NCBI RefSeq assembly: GCF_000931445.1
Contig: NZ_CP010849.1
Coordinates: 496,001-560,000 of the forward strand
Length of the DNA: 64,000 nucleotides
Direction: 5' to 3'
DNA from: Streptomyces cyaneogriseus subsp. noncyanogenus
GTDB lineage: Bacteria; Actinomycetota; Actinomycetes; Streptomycetales; Streptomycetaceae
Shown: positions 9,886-19,396 of the stretch, one piece after another
Layout of the letters: each line of letters opens with the position of its first letter
Position numbering within the stretch: the first letter of the stretch is position 1
The notes under the pieces: model-generated
What the model was told of the DNA's origin: nothing
The model's database searches: none
What the model saw: the letters and a program-made list of their open reading frames with translations, nothing else
Made by a program: the position numbers and the translations under genes

Positions 9886-10077
9886 CTACTCGTTGAAGAC
9901 GGCCTTCTGCACCTCGTTGGGTCCGTCGAAGCGGTCCTGCTTCAGACCGTCGAGGCGGCTGACGACCTTCTCGTCCGCCTTGTTCTTGCGGGCACGCTCC
10001 ACCAGATGCTTCTTGTCCGTCGGATAGTCCATGCCGCTGAGGGCCTTCTGCAGGTCGATGGGGCTGAGGTCCGCCAT
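9886..10077 (-). CDS. DUF2795 family small protein
   Basis: This 63-residue acidic/basic small protein (starts MADLSPIDLQKALSGMDYP) fits DUF2795, a helical fold common in actinobacteria and often near stress genes. The start at 10077 follows a GGGAGG site. Upstream in-frame extension to 10245 looks non-coding. It is transcribed convergently with the serine hydrolase. No biochemical function is known. Confidence 0.8.
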   Translation of the reverse strand: MADLSPIDLQKALSGMDYPTDKKHLVERARKNKADEKVVSRLDGLKQDRFDGPNEVQKAVFNE

Positions 10078-10154
10078 GGCAGCCTCCCTGTAGTGGTACG
10101 TCACGGAATTTCCGTTATGTCGCGGTACCCCGCCCTCGGCGACGCATGCGCCCG

Positions 10155-11723
10155 TCAGCCCCGCGATGCCTCCAGCACCGCCATGGCCGCGTTGTGCCCG
10201 GGCACCCCGCTCACCCCGCCGCCGCGCACCGCGCCCGCCCCGCACAGCAGCACGTTGGGGTGCGCGGTCTCCACGCCCCAGCGGCCGGTGCCCTCCCCGG
10301 CGTGGGGCCAGGACAGGTCACGGTGGAAGATGTGGCCGCCGGGCAGCCGGAGGTCCCGTTCCAGGTCGAGGGGGCTCTTGGCCTCGATGCACGGCCGCCC
10401 GTCCGCGTCCGTGGCCAGGCAGCCGGCGAGCGGTTCGGCCAGGTGGGCGTCGAGCTGCGCGAGCGTCGCCCGCAGCAGCTCCTCGCGTACGGCGTCGTTG
10501 TCCCGGGTGAAGAGCCGGGCCGGGGCGTGCAGGCCGAAGAGGGTGAGGGTGTGATGGCCCCGCCCGGCCGGGCCGGGTCCCAGGATCGTGGGGTCGGTGA
10601 GCGTGTGGCAGTAGATCTCCGAGGGCGGCACGGCGGGCACGCGGCCGGCTGCCGCCTCGGCATGGGCCGCGGCGAGCTGCTGGTAGCCCTCGGCGATGTG
10701 GAAGGTCCCGGCGAACGCCTCGCGCGGGTCGACCGCGCGGTCCCGCAGCGCCGGGAGCCGCTCCAGCAGCATGTTCACCTTGAGCTGGGCGCCTTCGGCC
10801 GGGGCCGGGGCCGGGGCCGACATCAGTGCCGCCAGTTCGTGCGGGGAGGCGTTCACCAGGACGTGGCGCGCCGCGGCGACCCCCTCGCCGTCGGCGGTCC
10901 GGTAGGCGACCTCCGCCGCGCCGCCGTCGGTGGCGATCCGCACCGCCTCGTGCCCGGTGGCCAGGACGGCGCCCGCCGCTCGGGCCGCCCCGGCCAGCGC
11001 GCCGGTGAGGGCGCCCATTCCGCCGACGGGCACGTCCCAGGCGCCGGTGCCGCCGCCGATCACGTGGTAGAGGAAGCAGCGGTTCTGCTTCAGCGAGGGG
11101 TCGTGGGCGTCGGCGAAAGTGCCGATCAGGGCGTCGGTGAGGACCACGCCGCGCACCAGGTCGTCGGTGAAGTGCTCCTCGATCGCCACGCCGATGGGCT
11201 CCTCGAAAAGGGCCCGCCAGGCGTCCTCGTCGTCGATCCGGCGGCGCAGCTCCTCGCGGGTGGGCAGCGGCTCGGTGAGGGTGGGAAACACCCGTTGGGC
11301 GACGCGCCCGGTCATGCCGTAGAACCGCCGCCATGCCTCGTAGGCGCGGTCCGAGCCGGTGAGCCGCGCGAACGAGGCACGGGTCCGCCGCTCGCCGCCG
11401 CCGACGAGAAGCCCGGTGGGCCGCCCGTCGCGCTCCACGGGTGTGTACGAGGAGACGGCGCGGGTGCGGAGGCGGACGTCCAGGCCGAGGTCGCGCACGA
11501 TCTTTCGGGGCAGCAGGCTGACCAGGTAGGAGTACCGGGACAACCGGGCGTCGACGCCGGTGAACGGCCGCGTGGAGACGGCCGCGCCGCCGGTGTGCCC
11601 CAGCCGCTCCAGCACCAGCACCGAGCGCCCGGCACGGGCGAGGTAGGCCGCGGCGACCAGACCGTTGTGGCCCGCGCCGACGACGACGGCGTCGTACCTG
11701 CCCCGTGCCCCGTGTGCGGTCAT
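10155..11723 (-). CDS. FAD-dependent CrtI-like oxidoreductase
   Basis: This protein of about 522 residues belongs to the phytoene-desaturase-like NAD(P)/FAD oxidoreductases. The dinucleotide-binding motif DAVVVGAGHNGLVAAAYL is near the N-terminus and the C-terminal FAD motif reads LLCGAGAVRGGGVSGVPGHNAA. Ordinary CrtI partners (phytoene synthase, GGPP synthase) are absent, so it is probably one of the many uncharacterised actinobacterial homologues rather than a carotenoid enzyme. ATG at 11723 was chosen because FAD motif spacing fits; a start five codons upstream is possible. Confidence 0.83.
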   Translation of the reverse strand: MTAHGARGRYDAVVVGAGHNGLVAAAYLARAGRSVLVLERLGHTGGAAVSTRPFTGVDARLSRYSYLVSLLPRKIVRDLGLDVRLRTRAVSSYTPVERDGRPTGLLVGGGERRTRASFARLTGSDRAYEAWRRFYGMTGRVAQRVFPTLTEPLPTREELRRRIDDEDAWRALFEEPIGVAIEEHFTDDLVRGVVLTDALIGTFADAHDPSLKQNRCFLYHVIGGGTGAWDVPVGGMGALTGALAGAARAAGAVLATGHEAVRIATDGGAAEVAYRTADGEGVAAARHVLVNASPHELAALMSAPAPAPAEGAQLKVNMLLERLPALRDRAVDPREAFAGTFHIAEGYQQLAAAHAEAAAGRVPAVPPSEIYCHTLTDPTILGPGPAGRGHHTLTLFGLHAPARLFTRDNDAVREELLRATLAQLDAHLAEPLAGCLATDADGRPCIEAKSPLDLERDLRLPGGHIFHRDLSWPHAGEGTGRWGVETAHPNVLLCGAGAVRGGGVSGVPGHNAAMAVLEASRG

Positions 11724-11793
11724 GGTTCTTGCTAGCACGCGGTCGCCGGGAGCCGCCAGAGGGGCGTCCGCGGTGGCCCGGCGGTGGGGGGGG

Positions 11794-12168
11794 TCAGCCG
11801 AGGGTGGTGAGGAAGGTCGTGCACGCCTTGGCGCAGGCGCGGCACGCCTCCGCGGTCTCCGCGGCGCCCGGGTGCGCGTCGAAGACGTGCGCGCTCTCCA
11901 GGCACACCTGCCGGCACCACTCGACCTGGACGCGGATCGCCTCCTCGTCCACCTGGTTCTGCTCGGACAGCACGCGGCAGGTCGCGTCGCACACCTCCGC
12001 GCACATGATGCCCTTGCGTCGTACGAGTTCCTGGTTCTCGGCCCCGTCCGGATTCACGAGGCTCGCCCGCACCGCGCACGCGCGGGCGCACTCGGTACAC
12101 GCCTGCGCGCAGGCGAAGCGGTCCTCCAGGAACCGGAAGAGCTCCTGCTGGGATGTCGTCGATGTCAC
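11794..12168 (-). CDS. Cys-rich four-helix-bundle copper-binding protein (DUF326)
   Basis: This 124-residue protein has cysteines spaced in helices: CAQACTECARAC, CAEVCDATC, WCRQVC and ACRACAKAC. The pattern is that of the DUF326/cytosolic copper storage family, in which Cys-lined helical bundles bind Cu(I). No signal peptide is visible, so storage would be cytoplasmic. The GTG at 12168 is the best available start, though its ribosome site is weak. No copper exporter or CsoR gene is adjacent. Confidence 0.82.
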   Translation of the reverse strand: MTSTTSQQELFRFLEDRFACAQACTECARACAVRASLVNPDGAENQELVRRKGIMCAEVCDATCRVLSEQNQVDEEAIRVQVEWCRQVCLESAHVFDAHPGAAETAEACRACAKACTTFLTTLG

Positions 12169-12307
12169 AGGGCGCGGGTAGCCCCGGCCGGGGGCGTCAA
12201 ACCCGCCTTCCACCCAGTGTTCCCAAGGGTTCCGGCCGTTTTCGGACCCCCGGCCCCGGGCACCCGTGGACTCTTCGGCGAACCGCGAGAAAACGGAGGT
12301 GGGTCCC

Positions 12308-12712
12308 GTGCCGGGACGTGAGGAACTGCCGTCGACCCTGGAGCGGTCTCCGCAGGACGCCCAGCGCACCTGGATCAAGGCGCACGACTCGGCCGTGGAG
12401 GAGTACGGCGAGGGCGAGCGGGCGCACCGGGTGGCGTACGGAGCACTCAAACACAAGTACGAGAAGGTCGGTGACCACTGGGAACGCAAGGAGGGCGGCC
12501 GCAAGGGGCCCTCGGACCCGCGCTCGGCCCGGCCGCGACAGCAGGGCGGCCGCAGCGGGGAGGGCGTCGACGAGCAGGCGTCCAAGGAACACCTGTACGG
12601 GGTCGCCAAGCGGCTGGGGGTCGAGGGCCGGTCGCGGATGAGCAAGCCGGAGCTGCTCGACGCGATCCGCAAGGCGAACCGTTCGCGGACACGGGCGGCC
12701 CGGTCGAGGTGA
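12308..12712 (+). CDS. ChaB family protein with C-terminal Rho-N/SAP-like region
   Basis: This 134-residue basic protein opens with the ChaB signature (LPSTLERSPQDAQRTWIKAHDSA) over residues 5-65. After a Gly/Arg-rich linker comes a short helical module (SKEHLYGVAKRLGV..MSKPELLDAIRK) like Rho N-terminal/SAP-type nucleic-acid-binding segments. ChaB was named for cation transport regulation, but actinobacterial versions are uncharacterised. The GTG at 12308 sits after GGAGGTGGG. Confidence 0.75.
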   Translation: MPGREELPSTLERSPQDAQRTWIKAHDSAVEEYGEGERAHRVAYGALKHKYEKVGDHWERKEGGRKGPSDPRSARPRQQGGRSGEGVDEQASKEHLYGVAKRLGVEGRSRMSKPELLDAIRKANRSRTRAARSR

Positions 12713-12749
12713 TCCGGTTGACCGGGGCCGCGCGGGGTACTCGCGTGCC

Positions 12750-13115
12750 ATGACTACCGCATGGATGGAACTGGCCGCGGGCCGTGGCGCCCTCGGTGTC
12801 GGGCTGGGCGTGGCCGCCGTCGTGGTGGTGGCCCTGCTGATCGGTGCCTTCGCGCTCGGTATCCGCAGCAAGCGCCGGGAATCGCCCCCGCCCCGCCCGG
12901 AGGAGCAGCCCCGGATGCCCGAGGGCGGCCCGGTCCGCGAGGTGCGGGAGAACCGCGAACCCGACGAGATGCCCCGCAGCGACGAGCGCCTGACGCCGCA
13001 CCAGCTCAAGGGGCACGGAAACGTGGGCGACCGTCCCGCCACGACGGGGCAGCGGCCCCGCTGGGACGAGGGCAGCAGTGGCTCGTTCGGCAGCGGTGGT
13101 ACGGGCGGGCGCTGA
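12750..13115 (+). CDS. Small single-pass membrane protein (DUF6479-like)
   Basis: This 121-residue protein has one transmembrane helix at about residues 13-37 (GALGVGLGVAAVVVVALLIGA), followed by a charged, proline-rich cytoplasmic tail ending in a Gly/Ser-rich stretch. It resembles small Streptomyces membrane proteins of unknown function. It lies between the ChaB-like gene and another small protein in the same direction, suggesting co-expression. No ribosome site is strong, so the start is provisional. Confidence 0.65.
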   Translation: MTTAWMELAAGRGALGVGLGVAAVVVVALLIGAFALGIRSKRRESPPPRPEEQPRMPEGGPVREVRENREPDEMPRSDERLTPHQLKGHGNVGDRPATTGQRPRWDEGSSGSFGSGGTGGR

Positions 13116-13182
13116 TCCGGCGCCGCTTCGACCGCCGTGCCCCCGGGCGCTGCAAGACCGCCGTACAGAGGAAGTGAGAACC

Positions 13183-13533
13183 ATGGCCGACCCCGCCCGC
13201 AACACCCTTCCCCTGCCCGACTACGACCATCTGCCGATCGGCGGGCTGGAGAGCCGGATCCGGTCGCTGGGTGTCGAGGAGGTGGAGGAGCTGCTGGCGT
13301 ACGAGCGGTCGCATGCCGACCGCCTGCCGGTGACGGAGCTGCTGGCGTCCCGCCTGGAGCAGTTGAAGTCCGGCGCCGAACCCTCCTCGGGAGATCCCGG
13401 CGCCCTGCGCCCCGAGCAGTCCCAGGGCCACGCGGGGTCGCCCGTGTCGCCCGCGACGTCTCCGCAGCCCATGAGCCCGCCGCCGCACGGTACTCCCGAC
13501 CAGCGGGGCAAGCCGAAGGGGAACCGCCCGTAA
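13183..13533 (+). CDS. Hypothetical small protein (DUF8129-like helical N-terminus)
   Basis: This 116-residue protein has a helical first half (LPIGGLESRIRSLGVEEVEELLAYERSHADR in pieces) resembling short actinobacterial proteins with a lipid-droplet-associated helical motif, and a low-complexity Pro/Ser/Gly tail. ATG follows GAGGAAGTGAG. Function is unknown. It is the last of three small genes in a row. Confidence 0.62.
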   Translation: MADPARNTLPLPDYDHLPIGGLESRIRSLGVEEVEELLAYERSHADRLPVTELLASRLEQLKSGAEPSSGDPGALRPEQSQGHAGSPVSPATSPQPMSPPPHGTPDQRGKPKGNRP

Positions 13534-13727
13534 CACGTGTGGCGTCCCCCGGCCCGCGGGCCGGTGAAACCATGCGGGGGCGGTTGCCGCGCCGGGCCAT
13601 CGGTGCGGCAGCCGCCCCGCTGTCGTGCCCGGTCCTTTCCGGCGGGCCGGGACCCCAGGAGCCCCGCGTCCTCCGCCGGGCCACGCCCGCCCGGCCGCCC
13701 TTCGGTGGCCGGGCGGGCGCTCGCACG

Positions 13728-14897
13728 TCAGGCGTCGTGATCGCGGCGGGCGGAGAAGACGGCGTCCGTGTGCTCGCCCAGCGCGGGCGGGGCGAGCCGG
13801 TAGCGCGCCGGGGTGGCGCTGAGGCGGACCGGGTGGGCGACCTGGCGGGTGCCGCCGGCCTCCACCACCGCCTCCACACCGAGGCGTTCGGCGTACGCGA
13901 ACGCCTCGTCGAGGGCGTTGACCGGCCCGGCCGGGACCCCGGCGGCGGGCAGCACATCGGCCCAGTGGTCGGCGGTGCGGGTGCGCAGCCGCTCCTGGAG
14001 GACACCGCGCAGGGCGGCCCGGTGCGCGACGCGGTCGGGGTTGGTGCGGAACCGCTCGTCGTCGGCGAGCTCGGGCCGCCCCAGCAGCCCCGCCAGCGCG
14101 GCGAACTGCCGGTCGTTGCCGACCGCGAGGGCGATCGGCCGGTCGGCGGTCTCGAAGGTCTCGTACGGTGCGATGCTCGGGTGCGCGTTGCCGAGCCGCC
14201 CCGGCACCACCCCGGCGGCCACGTACCCGGACGCCTGGTTGGCCAGCGCCGACAGCAGGGAGCCGAGCAGGCTCACCTCGACGACCTGGCCGAGGCCGGT
14301 GCGTTCCCGGTGGCGCAGGGCGGCCAGGATGCCGAGGCAGGCGTGCAGGCCGGTGATGACGTCGACGAGGGCGACGCCCGTCTTGGTGGGTTCGCCGTCG
14401 GGCTCGCCGGTGACGCTCATCAGCCCGCCGACGGCCTGGACGAGCAGGTCGTAGCCGGGCAGGGCGGCGCCCGCGCCGGTGCCGAAGCCGGTGACGGAGC
14501 AGTACACGAGGCCGGGGTCGGCCGCCAGGAGTTCGCGGGGGCCGAGTCCGAGCCTGTCCATGGTGCCGGGGCGGAAGTTCTCCACCACCACGTCCGATCC
14601 GGCGATCAGCTCACGGGCCCGTTCCCGGCCCTCGCCGGTGGACAGGTCCAGTGCGACGGACCGCTTGTTGCGGTTGACGCCGAGGAAGTAGGTGGAGGTG
14701 CCGCAGGCGTCGGCGGGAGGGCGCCAGGACCGGGTCTCGTCGCCGCTGCCGGGACGCTCCACCTTCACCACCTCGGCGCCCAGGTCGGCGAGGAGCATGG
14801 TCGCGTAGGGCCCGGCCAGCACCCGGGAGAAGTCCGCGATCCGTATCCCGCACAGCGCCCCCACGGCCTCGTTCCCCGTCTCCCGGCTCGTCGGCAT
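13728..14897 (-). CDS. Family III CoA-transferase (CaiB/BaiF)
   Basis: This 389-residue class III CoA-transferase moves CoA between carboxylic acids through an aspartyl mixed-anhydride mechanism. Family landmarks include GIRIADFSRVLAGPYA at the N-terminus, EVVKVERPGSGDETR, FLGVNRNKRSVALDL, ENFRPGTMDRLGLG and GYDLLVQAVGGLMSVTG. Length is normal. The ATG at 14897 follows GAGGAGCCGAGG. It is divergent from an arsR-type gene across a palindromic operator. The donor and acceptor acids cannot be predicted. Confidence 0.88.
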   Translation of the reverse strand: MPTSRETGNEAVGALCGIRIADFSRVLAGPYATMLLADLGAEVVKVERPGSGDETRSWRPPADACGTSTYFLGVNRNKRSVALDLSTGEGRERARELIAGSDVVVENFRPGTMDRLGLGPRELLAADPGLVYCSVTGFGTGAGAALPGYDLLVQAVGGLMSVTGEPDGEPTKTGVALVDVITGLHACLGILAALRHRERTGLGQVVEVSLLGSLLSALANQASGYVAAGVVPGRLGNAHPSIAPYETFETADRPIALAVGNDRQFAALAGLLGRPELADDERFRTNPDRVAHRAALRGVLQERLRTRTADHWADVLPAAGVPAGPVNALDEAFAYAERLGVEAVVEAGGTRQVAHPVRLSATPARYRLAPPALGEHTDAVFSARRDHDA

Positions 14898-15019
14898 CCT
14901 CGGCTCCTCTGCTCGCCCCTGGTCCCGGGAGCGGTGCGTCCCGGTCCCCTGAACGACTGTTGCGCGCCGGGAGGCGCCCCCACACGTGAGCTGCGCCACC
15001 CGGCCCGAGCGGGGAGCTT

Positions 15020-15045
15020 GATAGGCAAGTCGCCACTTGCCTATC
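15020..15045. promoter_or_regulatory. Perfect palindromic operator of the ArsR gene
   Basis: GATAGGCAAGT-CGCC-ACTTGCCTATC is a perfect inverted repeat with 11-bp arms, ending nine bases before the ArsR start. Its size and position are typical of an ArsR/SmtB autoregulatory site that could also control the divergent CoA-transferase. Confidence 0.75.
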
Positions 15046-15054
15046 GTGGCGGTC

Positions 15055-15344
15055 ATGGCGGAGGATGTCTTCAAGGCGCTGGCCGACCCCACCCGTCGGC
15101 GCATTCTCGACGAACTGGCGGAGCGGGACGGCCAGAGTCTGTTCGAGATCTGCACGCGGCTGGTCACCAAGCACGGTCTGGGGCTCTCCCGCCAGGCGAT
15201 CAGCCAGCATCTCGCCGTACTGGAGTCCGCGGGCCTGGTCGTCTCGCGGCGCCAGGGCCGGTACAAGTTCCACGATCTGAACACCGAACCCCTCGAGCGC
15301 GCCCTGAGCCGATGGCTCAGGCCCGACGCACCGGAAGGCACCCC

Positions 15345-15348
<4 letters not shown>
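15055..15348 (+). CDS. ArsR-family transcriptional regulator
   Basis: This 97-residue winged-helix protein has the ArsR signature FKALADPTRRRILDEL at residues 6-21 and recognition helix LSRQAISQHLAVLESAGLV. The Cys metal-site motif of ArsR/SmtB is not evident, so it probably senses something other than metal, as do many glyoxalase-linked members. It is translationally coupled (ATGA overlap) to the downstream VOC protein and preceded by a perfect palindrome, implying autoregulation. Confidence 0.87.
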
Positions 15349-15731
<383 letters not shown>

Positions 15732-16024
15732 GGGACTCGGCCCGGAGGCCCGCCGGGGGCCTGCTACCCGTAGCCACCGCCTCGGGGCGCGCGCCTGGCC
15801 GCCGTACGCGGCGCTCCCTGTCCGCGTGAGCGGACACCTCCCCCGGCCGCTTCGCCCCCCACCGCGCCGGTCCGGTCCGGCCCTACGACCTCGGCGCTCC
15901 CTGCGGCGGGTCGCCGGCGTCCACCGGCCGGGGCGGCGCCTACGGACACACCGCCCCGGCCTTCTCGCGGCACCGGCGCGCCACCGTGCCCTTGGCGGCG
16001 GGGTACGGCGGCGAGAGGAACACG

Positions 16025-17122
16025 TCACAGACGCGACCGGGAGGCGGGAGCCCCGTCCACGGCCCGCACCGAGACCAGTACCACCAGCAGCGACACGAGC
16101 CCGACGCCGGCCGCGGCCCAGATCCCCGCCCTGATCCCGAGGGGCAGCAGCGTCGCCGCGGCGAGCGCCGCGCCCGATTCCCGGCCGCCGGCCGTGACGC
16201 CGGAGGCCACCCCCTCCTTGCCCGCCACCGCCCGGGCCAGTCCGGCCGCCGAGGTGGTCGGCACCAGCAGGCCCCAGCCCATGCCGAGGAAGACCAGCAG
16301 CACGAGCAGCAGGCCGTACCGTGCGAAGACCAGCGGCATGGGGATCAGGACCGCGACGACGAGCACGGAGCCGAGAACCATCGCCCCGCGTACGCCGAGC
16401 CGGCCGATCACCCGCCCGGCCGCCAGGGCGGCCACGATGTTGCCGCCGGCCAGGGGCAGCAGGGCCGCCCCCGCCTGGAAGGCGGACATGCCCAGTTCGT
16501 CCTGGAGTCCCATGCTGACGATGTAGAGGGTGCCGAAGAACGCGGCCGTACCCACCACGGTGACCAGCGCCTTGGCGCTGAACGGGACGTTCCGGAGCTG
16601 ACCGAGCGGAAGCATCGGCGCGGCGGCGCGCCGCTCGACCCGGCCGAAGAGCCACACCGCCCCGACGGCCGCCACCGCGCCCGCCCCGAGGGCCCACACC
16701 GGGAGCGCGCGCCAGTCGTGGGCCAGGAAGGCCACCAGTCCCAGCAGCACCACCATCACGACCAGGCCCGGCAGGTCGAGCCGGGCTCCGCCGCCGCGCA
16801 GCAGCGGCAGGACGGGACGTCCCACCAGGGCGAAGGCGACCGCGAGCACGGCCACGACCAGGAACATGGCCCGCCAGGACGACACCGACACCAGCGCCCC
16901 GCACAGCACGGGCCCCAGCGCGGCCCCGAGCGCGGCCCCCGCCCACATGCCGATCGCCCAGGAGAGCCGTCCGGGGACGTCCTGGTAGACGAATTGGGTC
17001 GAGCGGATGGCCGGGGAGGCGATGGAAGCGCGGCTCGGCTGACGCGCTCCGCGGCGGGCCTGCGCGGGCCGGGCGGGCCGGATCGGACGCGGGCGGGGCA
17101 TCCGGGCCGGCGCCCGGCTCAC
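16025..17122 (-). pseudogene. 5'-truncated DHA2-type MFS efflux transporter
   Basis: The frame encodes recognisable MFS sequence from about transmembrane helix 5 onwards (GMWAGAALGAALGPVLCG, then nine or ten helices, ending near residue 365). The normal first four helices, including the inter-helix 2-3 signature, are missing. In their place are about 45 Arg/Pro-rich residues without similarity. The next gene's stop lies only 33 bp upstream, so this is a real truncation rather than a wrongly chosen start. It is unlikely to be functional. Confidence 0.75.
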
Positions 17123-17155
17123 GGCCCGGCCCGCGCTCCCGGTGCGGCGGCGCGG

Positions 17156-17899
17156 CTACCGGGCCGGCGGGAGCCGGTAGACGGAGACGTGGGAACGGGA
17201 TTCGGCGGTGAAGGGGGCGCCGGTCCAGTCCGCGTGCCTGCTCTCCCGCTCGAACCCGGCCAGTCGGGCCATGAGGTCGAGCTCGGCCGGCCAGATGTAG
17301 CGGTGCGGGCTGCGGAACAGCCGAGCCTGTCCCGTGGCGTCGAAGTGGAAGTGGTGCGACACCACGTGCTGGCGCAGCACGTCGTAGGTGTCCAGACCGA
17401 TGTAGCCGGGCTCGTTCTGCCAGACGGTGGCCGTCCGGCCCGGTGGCAGGGTGCGCAGTTCGGGCACCCAGAGCTCGACCACGAACCGGCCGCCGGGCGT
17501 GAGGTGGCGGGCGGCGTTGCGGAAGCATTCGACCTGCTCGGCCTGGGTCAGCAGGTTGGAGAGGGTGTTGTAGACGAGGTACACCAGGGAGTACTCCCCG
17601 GGGGCGAGCGCGGTCGCCATGTCCCCCATGACCACGGGGATCGTCGCTTCGTCCGCCTTGGTGCGCAGTTGCTCCACCATCGGCGGTGACAGTTCGATGC
17701 CGGTGACCGGCACTCCCCGTGCGGCGAGCGGGACGGCGACCCGGCCGGTCCCGATGGCGAACTCGAGCGCCGCCCCCCGCCCGGCCAGTCGGGCGAGGCG
17801 GTCGACGGTCGGCTCCAGTACCCCGGGGGCGAACATGCCGGTCCCGGGCGTGTCGTAGTTCCTGGCCGTCTCGGCGTCCCAGATCTGCTCCGGCTGCAT
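17156..17899 (-). CDS. Class I SAM-dependent methyltransferase
   Basis: This 247-residue protein has a Rossmann methyltransferase fold: motif I reads ALEFAIGTGRVAVPLAARG near residue 45, an acidic residue in GIELSPPMV binds the SAM ribose, and VVMGDMATALAPGEYSLV forms motifs II-III. It lies just upstream of the truncated transporter in the same direction. The methyl acceptor is unknown; small-molecule methylation is most likely. Confidence 0.82.
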   Translation of the reverse strand: MQPEQIWDAETARNYDTPGTGMFAPGVLEPTVDRLARLAGRGAALEFAIGTGRVAVPLAARGVPVTGIELSPPMVEQLRTKADEATIPVVMGDMATALAPGEYSLVYLVYNTLSNLLTQAEQVECFRNAARHLTPGGRFVVELWVPELRTLPPGRTATVWQNEPGYIGLDTYDVLRQHVVSHHFHFDATGQARLFRSPHRYIWPAELDLMARLAGFERESRHADWTGAPFTAESRSHVSVYRLPPAR

Positions 17900-18059
17900 A
17901 CGGCCAACGCTCCCCGCGGCACCACAGGGTGTCCAGCGAATATCTCAGGTTGCGGCGCGGGGACGCCTGGCGCCGGACGCCCCGGCCCTTCGGGGCTGCG
18001 CGGCTCGGCGTCGCGCGGTGGGCCGGTGCCGCCGGCGGCGCGGCGGCACCGGCACCGGG

Positions 18060-18890
18060 TCAGGCGCGCGCTGCCAGGAGGCCGCCGATCTCCTCGTGCA
18101 GTTTCTCCGGCAGCCGGAGGGACCAGCGGGCCGCGGCCTCGGCGCTCAGGTCCCGGCTCCAGCTCCAACTGTTGCGGGCCGCCGTGCGGAGTTCGGGATC
18201 GCGGGCGGCGCTGGTGGTGGCGGTGTAGCGGTCCTGGTCGGAGGCGGGCAGGTCCTGTTCCAGCGCCCGGCTGGGGGTCAGCCAGTGGGCGGTGCTGCCC
18301 CGCAGCAGACGGCAGAGCTGCAACTGCTGGGGCGCGATGACGGAGTGCAGCAGGGCGTGGGCGCGGGCGATCTCACCGCGGTTCAGCACATGGGTGAGCA
18401 TGAGGGTCCAGTTGGCCAGCTCGTCGGTGAGCCGCTGCGCGGTGGTGACGGGCTCGGGCGGGCGGAACTCGGCCAGCCGCCGCGCGGCCCGGGTGAGCCG
18501 GCCGGTGCGGTCCAGGAGGACGGCCGCCTCGGGGCGCGGCAGGTGGACCATCCCTTCCCAGGTGGGGACTTCGTCGATGCCCGGACCGGCCGCGGTGATG
18601 TGGAACTCGCCGCGCATCAGGTCGTCGAAGACCACCGCGAGGATGCCGTACATGTTGGTGTACGCCAGCTCGAGCGGCGCGAGTCGCGCCAGGAACGCCG
18701 GGGCGTCGAAGGTGTCGACGTGCTCGTCCTGGACGTAGAGGTACGCCTCGATGTCGGAGTGGGCGTCCGCTTCGCCGAGGGTCCAGGAGCCGTAGAGCAG
18801 GACGCCTTCGAGATGGGGTTCGGCCCGGGCGATCTCGCGCAGGCGGGCGATCCGGTCGTCGAGCACGGGGGAAGCAGAGCGGTGGGACAT
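18060..18890 (-). CDS. Nucleotidyltransferase-fold protein, lincosamide nucleotidyltransferase-like
   Basis: This 276-residue protein has a clear nucleotidyltransferase motif: LLYGSWTLGEADAHSDIEAY with Gly34-Ser35 and the acidic pair Asp46/Glu48, then a long helical C-terminal domain. The arrangement resembles Lnu(B)/Lnu(F)-type enzymes that adenylylate lincosamides. A different substrate is quite possible in a soil actinomycete, so resistance is only inferred. ATG at 18890 follows a GGAGAG site. Confidence 0.72.
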   Translation of the reverse strand: MSHRSASPVLDDRIARLREIARAEPHLEGVLLYGSWTLGEADAHSDIEAYLYVQDEHVDTFDAPAFLARLAPLELAYTNMYGILAVVFDDLMRGEFHITAAGPGIDEVPTWEGMVHLPRPEAAVLLDRTGRLTRAARRLAEFRPPEPVTTAQRLTDELANWTLMLTHVLNRGEIARAHALLHSVIAPQQLQLCRLLRGSTAHWLTPSRALEQDLPASDQDRYTATTSAARDPELRTAARNSWSWSRDLSAEAAARWSLRLPEKLHEEIGGLLAARA

Positions 18891-19191
18891 GAGTCGGTTC
18901 TCTCCTGAGCGGCGTGCGGACACGCCGGAGGAAGGCCCGGCGCGGCCGGACGGATGGCTGTGGACCGTGTCGTACCGGTCTTGCTCAGGAGACGCCCATG
19001 GCGGGGATGGTAACGCCTGTGGCGGCTGGGGGCAGGGGAAAGGCCGGGACAGAAGCCGTCGTCGGCCGAGAACGAGCGGCCGTTGCCCGGTTTTCTTCCG
19101 GCCGGGGGGCATGCCGCGGGACTGTGGCCCCCCGGCCCGCCGGGACGACGGGTGCTCGCGGCCGTCCCGGCACCTGCGGGGTGCCCGCGCC
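18891..19191. other. Intergenic region, nothing recognised
   Basis: Upstream of the nucleotidyltransferase this stretch holds its promoter and otherwise no supported gene. Frames on both strands lack start sites and family resemblance. Confidence 0.4.
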
Positions 19192-19345
19192 GACGACGTC
19201 GACGCCACCTACGCGGCTTGGCTGGACGAGCCGGACGCCGACGTGGTGCTGGTGCGGCGGGGCTTCCGTCGCCACGGCACCGGCGGTGCGGGTGAGGCCG
19301 CCGCGCTCGCCGACGGTTTCCTCTCGGCCCCGGGCGCGCCCCGGC
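19192..19345 (+). pseudogene. Possible C-terminal remnant of an FAD monooxygenase
   Basis: One plus-strand frame (DATYAAWLDEPDADVVLVR and following) shows strong third-position G/C bias. It reads like the final helix and strand of class A flavin monooxygenases, where a YxxWL/F..ADxVLVRPD pattern is usual. No start codon or upstream domain remains. This is a short match made by eye. Confidence 0.4.
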
Positions 19346-19396
19346 CGGTCTCCGCCCGCCGAGCGCGAACAGCCGCCTGCGGGCTCCGCGGGGACT

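Noticed and set aside
10155-11723. Carotenoid biosynthesis gene (crtI).
   Set aside because: No other carotenoid gene is adjacent and the sequence fits the broader CrtI-like family, so a specific crtI name is not justified.
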